Origin: Emticicia fluvialis
GTDB taxonomy: Bacteria; Bacteroidota; Bacteroidia; Cytophagales; Spirosomataceae
Assembly: GCF_024793945.1 (NCBI RefSeq)
Contig: NZ_JANUSD010000012.1
Span: 62,001 to 126,000 of the forward strand
Reading direction: 5' to 3'
Length of the DNA stretch: 64,000 nucleotides
Shown: positions 1-8,774 of the stretch, piece after piece
Numbering within the stretch: the first letter of the stretch is position 1
How the letters are laid out: each line of letters starts with the position of its first letter
Position numbers and translations under genes: made by a program
The notes under the pieces: model-generated
Told to the model about the DNA's origin: nothing
Databases searched by the model: none
The model's input: only the letters and a program-made list of their open reading frames with translations

Positions 1-2
1 TT

Positions 3-944
3 TGTACAACCGACGACCCACTTGATACATTAGAATACCATAAGCAATTAAGAGATACCGGTGATTTTGAAGTTAAAATGCTGCCGGCCTTCAGACCGGA
101 TAAATTTATTTTGATTGATAACCCGAATTTCGCGACCTATATTCAGAAACTGGGTGCTATTGTCAATTTTGACATACTGTCATTTGAAGATTTGCTAAAG
201 GCGCTTCGCCAGCGTGCCGATTTCTTTGCGTTGCAGGGCGGGCAAATTTCAGACCACGGCCTGGAACAAATTTATGCCGCCGACTTCACCCCTGAAACCG
301 CAGACAGCGCCTTTAAAAATGCCATAGCAGGCAAAACACTTTCAGAAACCGAAGCAATTGTGTTCAAATCAGCTATTCTGCATGAATTAGGTAAAATGTA
401 TGCCGAATTGGGCTGGACACAGCAGTTCCACCTGGGCGCTTTGCGTAACAACAACAAACGTGCTATGCGTGTACTGGGCCCCGATACTGGTTGGGATTCA
501 ATAGGTGACTGGTCGCAGGCGGCAGCTTTGTCTAAGTTTTTGGGCAAGCTGGATGAATACGATCAACTGGCCAAAACCATAATCTATAACCTCAACCCTG
601 CTGATAATGAACTGATAGCCACAATGGTGGGCAATTTTAACGATGGCTCAATGGCAGGTAAAGTGCAGTTTGGTTCAGGCTGGTGGTTTCTAGACCAGAA
701 AGACGGCATGGAAAAACAAATCAATGCACTGTCGAACATGGGCTTATTGAGCCGCTTTGTAGGTATGCTGACAGACTCACGCAGTTTCCTTTCATTCCCC
801 CGCCATGAGTATTTCCGTCGTATTCTATGCAATATTTATGGCAATGATATCGAAAACGGCGAATTACCAAACGACATAGCCTGGGTTGGTGAAACTGTGC
901 AAAACATTTGCTACAATAACGCCAAAAACTATTTTGGCTGGTAA
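3..944 (+). CDS. uxaC: Glucuronate (uronate) isomerase, 3' part
   Basis: This is the C-terminal two thirds of uronate isomerase, which interconverts D-glucuronate/D-fructuronate and D-galacturonate/D-tagaturonate in the cytoplasm. The reading frame is open from base 3, and the first residues read CTTDDP followed by a Leu-Glu-x-His stretch, the signature in the middle of UxaC proteins, so the gene starts upstream of the window. About 313 residues are visible of the roughly 470 usual for the family. Further family blocks are visible: a FHLGALRNNN segment, a GSGWWF segment and an SFPRHEYFRR segment near the end. An internal ATG at 78 is not the start. The next gene begins 11 bases downstream, so the pair is probably co-transcribed, and the ExuT-like transporter further on supports a uronate catabolic role. 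Confidence 0.93.
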   Translation, partial: CTTDDPLDTLEYHKQLRDTGDFEVKMLPAFRPDKFILIDNPNFATYIQKLGAIVNFDILSFEDLLKALRQRADFFALQGGQISDHGLEQIYAADFTPETADSAFKNAIAGKTLSETEAIVFKSAILHELGKMYAELGWTQQFHLGALRNNNKRAMRVLGPDTGWDSIGDWSQAAALSKFLGKLDEYDQLAKTIIYNLNPADNELIATMVGNFNDGSMAGKVQFGSGWWFLDQKDGMEKQINALSNMGLLSRFVGMLTDSRSFLSFPRHEYFRRILCNIYGNDIENGELPNDIAWVGETVQNICYNNAKNYFGW

Positions 945-955
945 AAAGAGCCCGC

Positions 956-3487
956 ATGAAACGCTTTGTTATTCTTTTACTACTGATAACCTTTCAGGTA
1001 TCGGCGCAGGTATCTACCACCAAGCCCTGGGCTTACTGGTGGTGGATGGGCAGCGCCGTTACCAAAGACGGTATCAGCCAGAATCTGAAAGAATATGCCC
1101 GGGCGGGTTTCGGCGGTATGCACATCATACCCATTTATGGCGTAAAGGGCGAAGAAAATAAATTTCTGCCGTTTTTAACAGAAGAATGGCTGGAAATGCT
1201 TGATTTCACGCTAAAGGAAGCTAAAAAAAATAATCTGGGTATTGACCTTACACTTGGTACAGGCTGGCCGTTTGGTGGCAAAAGCGTTTCTACGGCAGAT
1301 GCCGCTCAGGCGTTCAGGGTAACAGAGCACAACGGCCAATATATGCTTACCTTTGCTCCTACTAATCAGAAAGTAAAGCGAGCTGCCCCGGGTGGAGAAG
1401 GGCTGGTACTTGACCCATTCAATAAAGCAGCCTTAGAGCGTTATCTGCAAACATTTCAGGATGCTTTCAGACAAAAGAAGTATCCTGTCCGTGCGTTTTA
1501 TAACGATTCTTACGAGGTTTACGGCGCTAACTGGACTGCCAATTTCTTTCAGCGATTCAAGGAGTTGAGAGGCTATGATTTGCAACAACACCTGGACGTA
1601 TTGGCTAAAGAAAAAGCAGAGAGCCCACGCGAAAAACTGATATGGGGCGACTACAACGAAACCCTTTCGGATATTCTGCGTGACGATTTCACCAAAACCT
1701 GGACAGGCTGGTCGAAAAAACAAGGTAAACTCACCCGTAATGAAGCCCATGGCTCGCCCGCCAATATTCTTGACCTCTATGCCCTTGCTGATATTCCTGA
1801 ATCAGAATTCTTCGGCAGTAAACCTTATGATATTCCGCTTTCAAGAATAGACCCTGACTACGAAGAAAAACGTTTTGGTGTACCAGATGCACTGGTGCTG
1901 AAACTGGCATCTTCTGTGGCGCATGTAACGGGCAAAAAACTAGTGAGTTCAGAGACCGCAACATGGCTGGGTAACCATTTCAAGGTATCTTTATCGCAGG
2001 TAAAACCCATCATAGATGAGTCGTTCATTGGTGGGGTTAATCACATATTTTATCATGGTGTACCTTACTCACCACCCAACGCGCCCTTCCCGGGCTGGTT
2101 ATTTTATGCTTCTACCAATTTCAATCAGCAAAGTCATTTCTGGGATTACCTCCCCGAGTTGAATAATTACATTGCCCGCTGCCAGGAAAAATTGCAAAAC
2201 AGCAAGCCCGACAATGATATTCTGATGTACTTTCCGATTTATGACCTGTGGCAGTCGGTAGGTAACAAAGCTAAAACCCATGCCATTGATGTACACGCCA
2301 TTATGAAAGACGGTATGCTTAAATCTGCTTTTGGCGATGCCTGCAAAACACTTATGGCTAATGGTTACAGCTTTGATTTCATCTCTGATTTACAACTGAA
2401 AAGCTCTCAGATAAACAACAAGCAATTAGTTACGCAAGGCAAGCACGCTTATAAAGCTATTGTTGTGCCACCGGTGCAGTATATACCTGTAGCAACGCTG
2501 GCCTATCTTGAGAAATGCAAAAAGGCGGGCATACCAGTATTTTTCATTGATCATTTGCCAACCACGGCTACAGGTTTTAAAGATTGGGATAAGCACCAGA
2601 AGCTATTTGAGCAACTGTTACCTTCATTCAGCCATTCAGTTAGTTCAGATATTGTTTCAAGCCTGCAAACGGCAAAAATCAGAAAAGAAAATCTTTCAGA
2701 AGCAGGGCTTTCATTTATCCGTAAGAAAAACGCCAACGGAACCTTGTACTTTATAAGTAATCTGGGCAATCAATTCAGGCAGGGAACGATTCAGTTAGCC
2801 GCTTCCGGCCGGGCTGTCAGAATTTACGATGCGCTACATCAGAAAAGCGGGCTGGTTAGTTTTAAAAGAATTGCTTCTGATCTTTTAGAAATACCAATTA
2901 CGCTTTATGGCAGCCAAAGTATATTCATTGAGGTATTGAACCACAAACCTGCCAATGAAAAAGCCTTTGAGATGAAAAAGCCAGGAAAAACGATACCCTT
3001 AAAAGGCAGGTGGAAAGTAGATTTTATAAAGGGGCAGCCGTTTATTCCTAATTCATTTCAGACAGACACCTTGCAGTCGTGGGTAAATCTGAGCGACTCA
3101 ACCGCTCAATACTTCAGCGGAACCGCACGTTACCAGTTAACTTTCAGCCTCGACAAATCAGAAATTAAAAACAGCTGGCTCGATTTAGGCGACGTACGCG
3201 AAATGGCCTCCGTAAAACTCAATGGTAAAGACCTGGGCAAATACTGGTCATTACCATTCAGAATTCCGGTTGCGGCCGATAATCTGAGTACAACCAATAA
3301 ACTGGAAATAGAAGTTACCAATTTATCAGCCAACCGGATTAGGTATTTAGATAAAACAGGAGTAAATTGGAAGAAATTTTATGATACCAATATGGTAGAC
3401 ATTAAATATCAACCCTTTAACGCTGCCGAATGGAAGCCTGTTGCCTCAGGATTACTTGGCCCCATAAGGCTTATTCCTGAACAATAA
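956..3487 (+). CDS. Exported GH106-like alpha-L-rhamnosidase
   Basis: This is an 843-residue secreted protein. The first 18 residues form a signal peptide (MKRF, a leucine-rich core, then a VSAQ cleavage region). The N-terminal catalytic region has the blocks I associate with glycoside hydrolase family 106: PWAYWWWMG near residue 25, AGFGGMHIIPIYG near residue 50 and TLGTGWPFGG near residue 100. The last 150 residues look like a beta-sandwich sugar-binding domain (LDLGDVREMASVKLNGKDLG). Known GH106 enzymes release L-rhamnose from rhamnogalacturonan or from RG-II and flavonoid side chains. The neighbours uxaC and an ExuT-like carrier fit growth on pectic polymers. No SusC/SusD pair is visible. 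The exact linkage cut is not predictable here, and I did not identify catalytic acids with certainty. Confidence 0.78.
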   Translation: MKRFVILLLLITFQVSAQVSTTKPWAYWWWMGSAVTKDGISQNLKEYARAGFGGMHIIPIYGVKGEENKFLPFLTEEWLEMLDFTLKEAKKNNLGIDLTLGTGWPFGGKSVSTADAAQAFRVTEHNGQYMLTFAPTNQKVKRAAPGGEGLVLDPFNKAALERYLQTFQDAFRQKKYPVRAFYNDSYEVYGANWTANFFQRFKELRGYDLQQHLDVLAKEKAESPREKLIWGDYNETLSDILRDDFTKTWTGWSKKQGKLTRNEAHGSPANILDLYALADIPESEFFGSKPYDIPLSRIDPDYEEKRFGVPDALVLKLASSVAHVTGKKLVSSETATWLGNHFKVSLSQVKPIIDESFIGGVNHIFYHGVPYSPPNAPFPGWLFYASTNFNQQSHFWDYLPELNNYIARCQEKLQNSKPDNDILMYFPIYDLWQSVGNKAKTHAIDVHAIMKDGMLKSAFGDACKTLMANGYSFDFISDLQLKSSQINNKQLVTQGKHAYKAIVVPPVQYIPVATLAYLEKCKKAGIPVFFIDHLPTTATGFKDWDKHQKLFEQLLPSFSHSVSSDIVSSLQTAKIRKENLSEAGLSFIRKKNANGTLYFISNLGNQFRQGTIQLAASGRAVRIYDALHQKSGLVSFKRIASDLLEIPITLYGSQSIFIEVLNHKPANEKAFEMKKPGKTIPLKGRWKVDFIKGQPFIPNSFQTDTLQSWVNLSDSTAQYFSGTARYQLTFSLDKSEIKNSWLDLGDVREMASVKLNGKDLGKYWSLPFRIPVAADNLSTTNKLEIEVTNLSANRIRYLDKTGVNWKKFYDTNMVDIKYQPFNAAEWKPVASGLLGPIRLIPEQ

Positions 3488-3497
3488 ATCCATCACA

Positions 3498-3516
3498 GAA
3501 AGAGAGTACCTCTTTC
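3498..3516 (+). other. Short hairpin between GH106 gene and transporter
   Basis: GAAAGAG and CTCTTTC arms flank a 5-base AGTAC loop. No T-run follows, so it is at best an mRNA processing or partial attenuation structure within the cluster. Confidence 0.25.
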
Positions 3517-3546
3517 GTTAACCTAAAAAAATTCAACCCTTTATCT

Positions 3547-4842
3547 ATGGAAAAAATCGGAAAGTATCGTTGGACTATCTGTAGTCTTCTTTTTCTTGCC
3601 ACGACAATTAATTATCTCGACCGGAACGTTATCAGCTACCTGAAGCCCTATCTGGCAGATGCTTTTAACTGGACACCCGAACAAGAAGTAATTGACTATT
3701 CTAATATTGAAATCGCTTTCAAATTAGCCTATGCTTTCGGGATGTTCTTTGCCGGAGGCTTCATCGATAAGTTCGGCACAAAAATCGGCTATGCCATTGC
3801 CACAGGTTTATGGAGCGTGGCAGCGGTAGCGCATGCTTTTTGTACCGGCACACTGGGCTTTATTATTGCCCGTGTTTTTCTTGGCGTTACAGAAGCTGGC
3901 AACTTCCCGGCTGCTATTAAATCGGTAGCTGAGTGGTTTCCTCAAAAAGAAAGAGCATTGGCCACAGGTTTTTTCAACTCAGGCACTAACATCGGGGCTA
4001 TTATTGTGCCGCTTTCGGTACCTTTAATCGCCCAAAACTGGGGCTGGCAATGGGCGTTTATTCTTACGGGTGTAATTGGTTTTATCTGGCTTATTTTATG
4101 GTTTATCTACTATGAGGTACCCCAAAGACAAAAGCGTTTATCAGCAGCCGAATTTGAATATATCAATTCAGATAAATCAGAACCTGTGTCTGAAGAACGA
4201 GTACCCTGGTCTACTCTGCTAAAATTTCCACAAACCTGGGCTTTTGCCATTGGCAAGTTTCTCACTGACCCTGTGTGGTGGTTTTATCTTTTCTGGCTAC
4301 CTGATTTCCTGATGAAACAATATAACCTGACATCAACTGAAATCGTCTGGCCGTCAGCATTGGTTTATGTCATCGGTAGTATTGGCAGTATCTTTGGCGG
4401 TTGGTTACCTATGAACCTTATAAACAGAAACTGGCCTGCCTTTAAGGCACGTAAAACCAGTATGTTAATATATGCCTTTGCAGTATTGCCAGTGCTATTT
4501 GCCCAGTATTTAGGTGCCATTAATATGTGGCTGGCGGTATTGGTCATTGGTATTGCGGCATCTGCACACCAGGCCTGGAGCGCCAATATCTTTACAACCG
4601 TTTCAGATATGTTCCCTAAAAAAGCTACCGGCTCGGTTACCGGCATTGGCGGTATGTTTGGTGGCTTGGGAGGTATATTACTTACATGGTTGGTACAGAA
4701 AAACATGTTTGTGTACTACACTAAAATAGGACAGATACAAACCGGATATTTTATAATGTTTTGTATTTGCGGCGCAGCCTATCTGTTGGCGTGGTTAATT
4801 ATGCATGTACTGGTACCCAAAATGAAAAAGGTAGAACTATAA
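3547..4842 (+). CDS. MFS hexuronate transporter (ExuT-like)
   Basis: This is a 431-residue major facilitator of the anion:cation symporter group, predicted to import glucuronate and/or galacturonate across the inner membrane. Family hallmarks are visible: the first helix with TINYLDRNVISYLKP (residues 19-33), the loop GGFIDKFGTKIG with a DKFGT motif, the RVFLGVTEAGNFPAAIKSVAEWFP segment of helix 4 (split by an Asn-Phe-Pro turn), and about twelve hydrophobic segments in total. It follows the GH106 gene by 59 bases on the same strand, between uronate catabolic and hydrolytic genes, which agrees with a uronate substrate. Sugar acids other than hexuronates (for example galactonate) are possible for this family, so the substrate is inferred from context. 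Confidence 0.85.
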   Translation: MEKIGKYRWTICSLLFLATTINYLDRNVISYLKPYLADAFNWTPEQEVIDYSNIEIAFKLAYAFGMFFAGGFIDKFGTKIGYAIATGLWSVAAVAHAFCTGTLGFIIARVFLGVTEAGNFPAAIKSVAEWFPQKERALATGFFNSGTNIGAIIVPLSVPLIAQNWGWQWAFILTGVIGFIWLILWFIYYEVPQRQKRLSAAEFEYINSDKSEPVSEERVPWSTLLKFPQTWAFAIGKFLTDPVWWFYLFWLPDFLMKQYNLTSTEIVWPSALVYVIGSIGSIFGGWLPMNLINRNWPAFKARKTSMLIYAFAVLPVLFAQYLGAINMWLAVLVIGIAASAHQAWSANIFTTVSDMFPKKATGSVTGIGGMFGGLGGILLTWLVQKNMFVYYTKIGQIQTGYFIMFCICGAAYLLAWLIMHVLVPKMKKVEL

Positions 4843-4867
4843 ACATTCAACCGATATACACTTTACC

Positions 4868-5308
4868 ATGAAAAAATTATTTGCATTTAGCATTTTTCTG
4901 ATTATCAGCCATTTATCTATCGGGCAAGACGTTAAATCAATAATCGAAGACCTTGAGAAAAAGCGCTTTGCCGCACAGGTTTCAAAAGATGCAGGTTTTC
5001 TCAACAAAGTTTTTGCCGATGATTTGATCTACGTGCATTCGAACGGCAAGATGGATAACAAAGAAGCCTATATTGCCTCGGTTATTAATGGTGGTAGCGT
5101 TTACTCTAAAATAGATATTGAAAACATCTCTATCAGAGTATATAACAATAATCAGACTGCCGTGGTCAATGGCAAAATACTGGTTACCCAGCCTCCTGTT
5201 GATGGCAAACCTACCCTGCTGCCGCTGCAATACCTTGTTGTATATGTAAAAGACAAGAAAAACGGCTGGCAGTTAAACTCATGGCAGTCTTTGAAACGAC
5301 CTAACTGA
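4868..5308 (+). CDS. Exported NTF2-like (DUF4440/SnoaL) protein
   Basis: This is a 146-residue protein with a clear N-terminal signal peptide (MKKLFAFSIFLIISHLSIGQ) followed by a single NTF2-like domain. The features seen are an initial helix with many charged residues, the segment FADDLIYVHSNGKMDNKEAYI typical of DUF4440 proteins, and an alternating strand pattern to the end, finishing with NSWQSLKRPN. Such domains form a cone-shaped cavity and serve as small-molecule binding or accessory proteins; the ligand is unknown. It starts 25 bases after the transporter gene and is likely the same transcript, so it may assist uronate or rhamnose metabolism, but nothing in the sequence proves this. 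Confidence 0.75.
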   Translation: MKKLFAFSIFLIISHLSIGQDVKSIIEDLEKKRFAAQVSKDAGFLNKVFADDLIYVHSNGKMDNKEAYIASVINGGSVYSKIDIENISIRVYNNNQTAVVNGKILVTQPPVDGKPTLLPLQYLVVYVKDKKNGWQLNSWQSLKRPN

Positions 5309-5407
5309 TTTTCTATATCATATTCTGAAAGAATGATTTAACCGTTGTGCCATACACAATGGCTGAACCATTCTTCTCTGTTTAGTCCATTTGTAAGCTC
5401 TACGCCA

Positions 5408-6682
5408 ATGAAAAAAAGACTACTCCTGTCGGGATACTTTTTGCTAACCGTACTAACGGCTATATATGCGCAGCAACCACAGACACTTACACCAGCCAAA
5501 ACACCTGAAGAAGTTGGTTTCTCAACCGAAAAACTAAAAAAACTTGATACCCATTTTCAGGAACTTGTCGATAAGGGCATCACACCAAATGCAGTTATGC
5601 TGGTTGCCAGAAAAGGCAAAATAGTGCATGAGAAAGCTTTTGGCTTTAGCAACCTGGGAACGAAGACGCCACTTAAGAAAGACGATATTTTCAGAATTGC
5701 CTCGCAATCAAAACTCATCACTACCATAGGGCTGATGATGTTGTTTGAAGAAGGCAGATTCTTTCTGGATGAACCCGTCTCAAAATACATACCCGCGTTT
5801 AAGAATGCGAGTGTTCTTGTAAGTTATGACGAAAAAGAACGTAGCAAGTATATTACCCGCCCGGCCAAATCAGCTATTACTATCAGGCATTTGCTGAGCC
5901 ATTCGGCAGGAATCCCCTATGAGCATCCATTGCAGGAGTTACCTGAATTCAAGGTCCCTTTTTTTTGCTCAGTAGACAAAGATGTACTGAAAGATGTAGT
6001 TGACAGAATAGCGGCGCGTCCTTTGCTTTCAGACCCGGGCACTCAATTTACCTACGGGCTGAACACCGATGTTGTCGGCAGGTTAATAGAGGTGCTGTCA
6101 GGTATGCCATTTGACCAATACCTGCATAAAAAAGTACTAGGCCCCTTAGGCATGATGGATACTTACTTTTATCTGCCTGCAGAAAAAGCCGGCCGATTAG
6201 TTGAGCTTTACTCTAAGCCAGACACTGAAGCAAAACTTAGTTTGCATACGAACGAAACCTACAGAAATTTTGCCGTGAGTGGCCAAAGAACCTACTTTTC
6301 AGGCGGCGCAGGTTTGGTAAGTACAATCCAGGACTACGCAAAGATTTGCCAGTTTATTCTTAACAAAGGTGAGTTTAACGGTAAAAGGCTGCTGAGCAGA
6401 AGCACTGTTGAACTAATGGGCAGGAACCAGATAGGTGAAAGCTTTGTCTGGGACAGGCAGGATAAATTCGGTTTAGGATTACAGATTATCACGCCGGAGT
6501 CTCATTACGGCGATAACGCAACACCCGGCGCACTTACCTGGGGAGGTATGTACTGTTCAGAATATACGATTGACCCAAAAGAAGATCTGATTCTACTGGT
6601 ATTTACTAACGTTCATCCCTACGCGCATTATTCAGCGTTTGTACGTAATTTCAGAATTCTGGTTTATCAGGCACTTTTATAA
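5408..6682 (+). CDS. Exported serine hydrolase, class C beta-lactamase fold
   Basis: This 424-residue protein belongs to the beta-lactamase/D-alanyl-D-alanine carboxypeptidase/esterase superfamily. A signal peptide (MKKRLLLSGYFLLTVLTAIYAQQ) precedes the domain, which is why I start at this ATG rather than at an upstream TTG in frame. The nucleophile motif S-x-x-K appears as ASQSKLITT at about residue 100, the Y-x-N motif as TYGLN, and a late GGAGLVST block is typical of the family. The third motif region reads TWGGMYCSEY. Class C-like serine hydrolases in Bacteroidota are often carbohydrate esterases or peptidases rather than antibiotic-degrading enzymes. As the last gene of the uronate cluster, a role in removing ester groups from pectic fragments is conceivable but unproven. 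Confidence 0.82.
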   Translation: MKKRLLLSGYFLLTVLTAIYAQQPQTLTPAKTPEEVGFSTEKLKKLDTHFQELVDKGITPNAVMLVARKGKIVHEKAFGFSNLGTKTPLKKDDIFRIASQSKLITTIGLMMLFEEGRFFLDEPVSKYIPAFKNASVLVSYDEKERSKYITRPAKSAITIRHLLSHSAGIPYEHPLQELPEFKVPFFCSVDKDVLKDVVDRIAARPLLSDPGTQFTYGLNTDVVGRLIEVLSGMPFDQYLHKKVLGPLGMMDTYFYLPAEKAGRLVELYSKPDTEAKLSLHTNETYRNFAVSGQRTYFSGGAGLVSTIQDYAKICQFILNKGEFNGKRLLSRSTVELMGRNQIGESFVWDRQDKFGLGLQIITPESHYGDNATPGALTWGGMYCSEYTIDPKEDLILLVFTNVHPYAHYSAFVRNFRILVYQALL

Positions 6683-6688
6683 TTTTAC

Positions 6689-6758
6689 CGGGCAAAGTAC
6701 TGCGAAACGATTTTGCAAATCGTTTTTCAAAGTCCGATTTTCTGACGAACTTTGCCCG
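6689..6758. repeat. Nested inverted repeat between serine hydrolase and dapA
   Basis: Outer arms CGGGCAAAGT (6689-6698) and ACTTTGCCCG (6749-6758) are perfect inverted copies. Inside them, AAACGAT (6705-6711) and ATCGTTT (6719-6725) form a second hairpin with a 7-base loop. The element fills most of the 105-base gap. It could act as a terminator-like or mRNA-end structure, or be a dispersed intergenic palindrome. Confidence 0.5.
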
Positions 6759-6787
6759 ACAAGACAATATTATTTTTACAACAAAAA

Positions 6788-7672
6788 ATGGCACATCCGT
6801 TAGAAGGAGTAGGTGTAGCTTTAATAACACCATTTGACAGGCACCACGAAGTTGATTATGATGCTTACGTAAGGTTGCTCGAATTTACAAGTGCAGGCGC
6901 GGTAGATTATTTTGTTGTGCAAGGCACAACCGGCGAGACCTCTACCACAACTGCTGAAGAAAAAGCTCAGTTATTAAAGCTTGCCAAGGAAAACAACCCA
7001 AGAAACCTGCCCATTGTGTATGGTTTGGGGGGTAATAATACAAGAACCGTTTTAAAAACTATCAAAACAACTGATTTAAGTGGTGTTTCGGCCATTTTAT
7101 CGGTATGCCCCTATTATAATAAACCTTCGCAGGCTGGGCTCATTGCCCATTTTACTGCCATTGCAGATGCATCGCCGGTGCCGGTTTTGCTTTACAATGT
7201 TCCGGGCCGCACGGTTATTCATTTGCAGATACCAACGGTTGTTGAACTGGCTAAACACCCGAACATCATAGGTATAAAAGATGCCAGCACTATTGAAAAC
7301 GCCCTTGAACTAGCCACGCGTTGTCCTGAGGATTTCTTATTATTGTCAGGTGACGACAATCTCGTGACATCCTCAATCAGCATTGGTTTCAAAGGTGTAA
7401 TCTCGGTTATTGCCAATGCATTCCCGAAAGAGTTTGGAGAAATGACATGGGCTGCTTTAAATGGAGACTTTAAAAAAGCCGCCGATTTGCAAAGACGCTT
7501 TTTAGATTTCGACACCCTGCTTTACGTGGAGTCGAACCCGGTGGGTATTAAAAAATGCCTGGAGATTAAAGGAGTTTGCAGCTCAGAGGTACGCCTGCCA
7601 TTGGTAAAAGCTTCGGCAGAGTTAGGCGCCAAACTTGAAAAAGCAATGATTAACGAGGGCTTCTGGCAGTAA
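6788..7672 (+). CDS. dapA: 4-hydroxy-tetrahydrodipicolinate synthase
   Basis: This 294-residue TIM-barrel enzyme condenses pyruvate with aspartate semialdehyde in lysine and meso-diaminopimelate synthesis. Recognisable elements are the early GVALITPF segment, the QGTTGETSTTT loop (the first Thr-Thr of the active site), YNVPGRT with the active-site tyrosine region, and GIKDAST, whose lysine forms the Schiff base with pyruvate. The ATG at 6788 gives the usual N-terminus; an in-frame TTG at 6752 would add 12 non-conserved residues lying inside the upstream inverted repeat. The length matches the family. The gene stands alone and converges on a YihY-family gene only 13 bases away. Confidence 0.95.
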   Translation: MAHPLEGVGVALITPFDRHHEVDYDAYVRLLEFTSAGAVDYFVVQGTTGETSTTTAEEKAQLLKLAKENNPRNLPIVYGLGGNNTRTVLKTIKTTDLSGVSAILSVCPYYNKPSQAGLIAHFTAIADASPVPVLLYNVPGRTVIHLQIPTVVELAKHPNIIGIKDASTIENALELATRCPEDFLLLSGDDNLVTSSISIGFKGVISVIANAFPKEFGEMTWAALNGDFKKAADLQRRFLDFDTLLYVESNPVGIKKCLEIKGVCSSEVRLPLVKASAELGAKLEKAMINEGFWQ

Positions 7673-7685
7673 GCTATTTCATTTG

Positions 7686-8603
7686 TTATTCTTCTGCAGG
7701 TGGGGTTTCCCCACCTTTTTCTTTTCTCGAAAAATACAGGGCATCGCGCATGGATAAGTTTATTTCAAACCCAAGTACCAGAATAAGAGAAATAAGATAC
7801 AGCCAAACCATAAGCGCAATAAAAGTACCGATAGACCCATACAATTTATTATAAGAGTTGAAGTTGGCCAGATAATAAGAAAAAAGATTAGTGGCCAGAA
7901 TACCCAGAACCGAGGCAATAAATGCCCCGATGTTAAAGAACTTCAAGCGTTTATGCACAGCCGGGGCAAAATAATAAATAACGCATATACCCAGGTAAAA
8001 AATCAGGAAGATTCCGCCGTACCTGACAATCTGCAACAGATAAAAAGTAAAGTTTTCGTTCAGGAGCGCTTTTTCAAATAAAAAGTCCAGAATAATCCTT
8101 CCTACAATCAGCACAACAATAGCACAAACCAGCACTATAAAAAGTAGCATAGTAAGAAAAAGCGCTATCAGCCTTGCCTTAAGGTAGCTGCGTTTTTCTT
8201 TCACATGCAGCGCCATGTTAAATGCCCGCATCAGGGCCATCATACCATTGGTGGCAGCAAAAACCGTAAAGAAAAACCCGAATGACAGGATATCGCTCCG
8301 TTTTCGGCTTACAATTTCAAGAATAGTATAAGACGTGCTTTCATAAATTCCCTGAGGCATTACGTCTCTCAGAAAATCCATAATCAAACGGTCGAGGTGG
8401 TTAATCGGAATATAAGGAATAAGCGTAAAAAGGAAGATTATGCCCGGAAAAACCGCCAGCAAAAAACTGTATGATACTGACGCTGCCCGTTGGTCGATAT
8501 CAAAGGTTATAATTTTTTTCCAGAGAATTACCAACAAATGATACAATGAAACGGTTGTGTTCCATAGATAGATACTCTCAAGAAATTGCCGGATTCGTTT
8601 CAA
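7686..8603 (-). CDS. YihY/BrkB-family inner-membrane protein
   Basis: This 305-residue protein has about six hydrophobic segments and the family pattern. An N-terminal cytoplasmic part contains DQRAASVSYSFLLAVFPGIIFLFTL (positions given by residues about 37-61), there is a FAATNGMMALMRAFNMALHVKEKRSYLKARLIAL block, and a C-terminal LMVWLYLISLILVLGFEINLS segment. Members are widespread (formerly linked to ribonuclease BN or serum resistance); the molecular function is not settled, and an exporter-like role is often assumed. The C-terminal tail, EKGGETPPAEE, is encoded by DNA that doubles as the dapA terminator. A minus-strand -7 box at 8630-8637 would give a leader of about 20 bases. Confidence 0.85.
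   Translation of the reverse strand: MKRIRQFLESIYLWNTTVSLYHLLVILWKKIITFDIDQRAASVSYSFLLAVFPGIIFLFTLIPYIPINHLDRLIMDFLRDVMPQGIYESTSYTILEIVSRKRSDILSFGFFFTVFAATNGMMALMRAFNMALHVKEKRSYLKARLIALFLTMLLFIVLVCAIVVLIVGRIILDFLFEKALLNENFTFYLLQIVRYGGIFLIFYLGICVIYYFAPAVHKRLKFFNIGAFIASVLGILATNLFSYYLANFNSYNKLYGSIGTFIALMVWLYLISLILVLGFEINLSMRDALYFSRKEKGGETPPAEE
7698..7720 (+). terminator. dapA terminator inside the end of the convergent gene
   Basis: AGGTGGGG-TTT-CCCCACCT is a perfect 8-bp stem with a 3-base loop followed by TTTT. It lies 26 bases after the dapA stop, within the last codons of the opposing YihY-family gene. Confidence 0.75.
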
Positions 8604-8629
8604 ATTAAAAATACATTAGACTTTGTTTG

Positions 8630-8637
8630 CAAAAATA
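8630..8637 (-). promoter_or_regulatory. Putative -7 box for the YihY-family gene
   Basis: The minus strand reads TATTTTTG, which fits the Bacteroidota TAnnTTTG consensus and lies 27 bases before the start codon. No good -33 partner is seen. Confidence 0.4.
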
Positions 8638-8774
8638 CAAATTAACTTGGTTTTCATGAATTTTACCGATATTGCACCACAGCTAATTAAGAAAATTTAA
8701 ATTTACGTATAAGCAATAAAAGCAGGGTTTTGCCATTTTAACAATACACAATTTTTTAAACAACAGATAATTAT

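Noticed and set aside
5408..6682. Antibiotic resistance beta-lactamase
   Set aside because: The fold is shared, but the motif surroundings and catabolic context favour an esterase/peptidase-like serine hydrolase.
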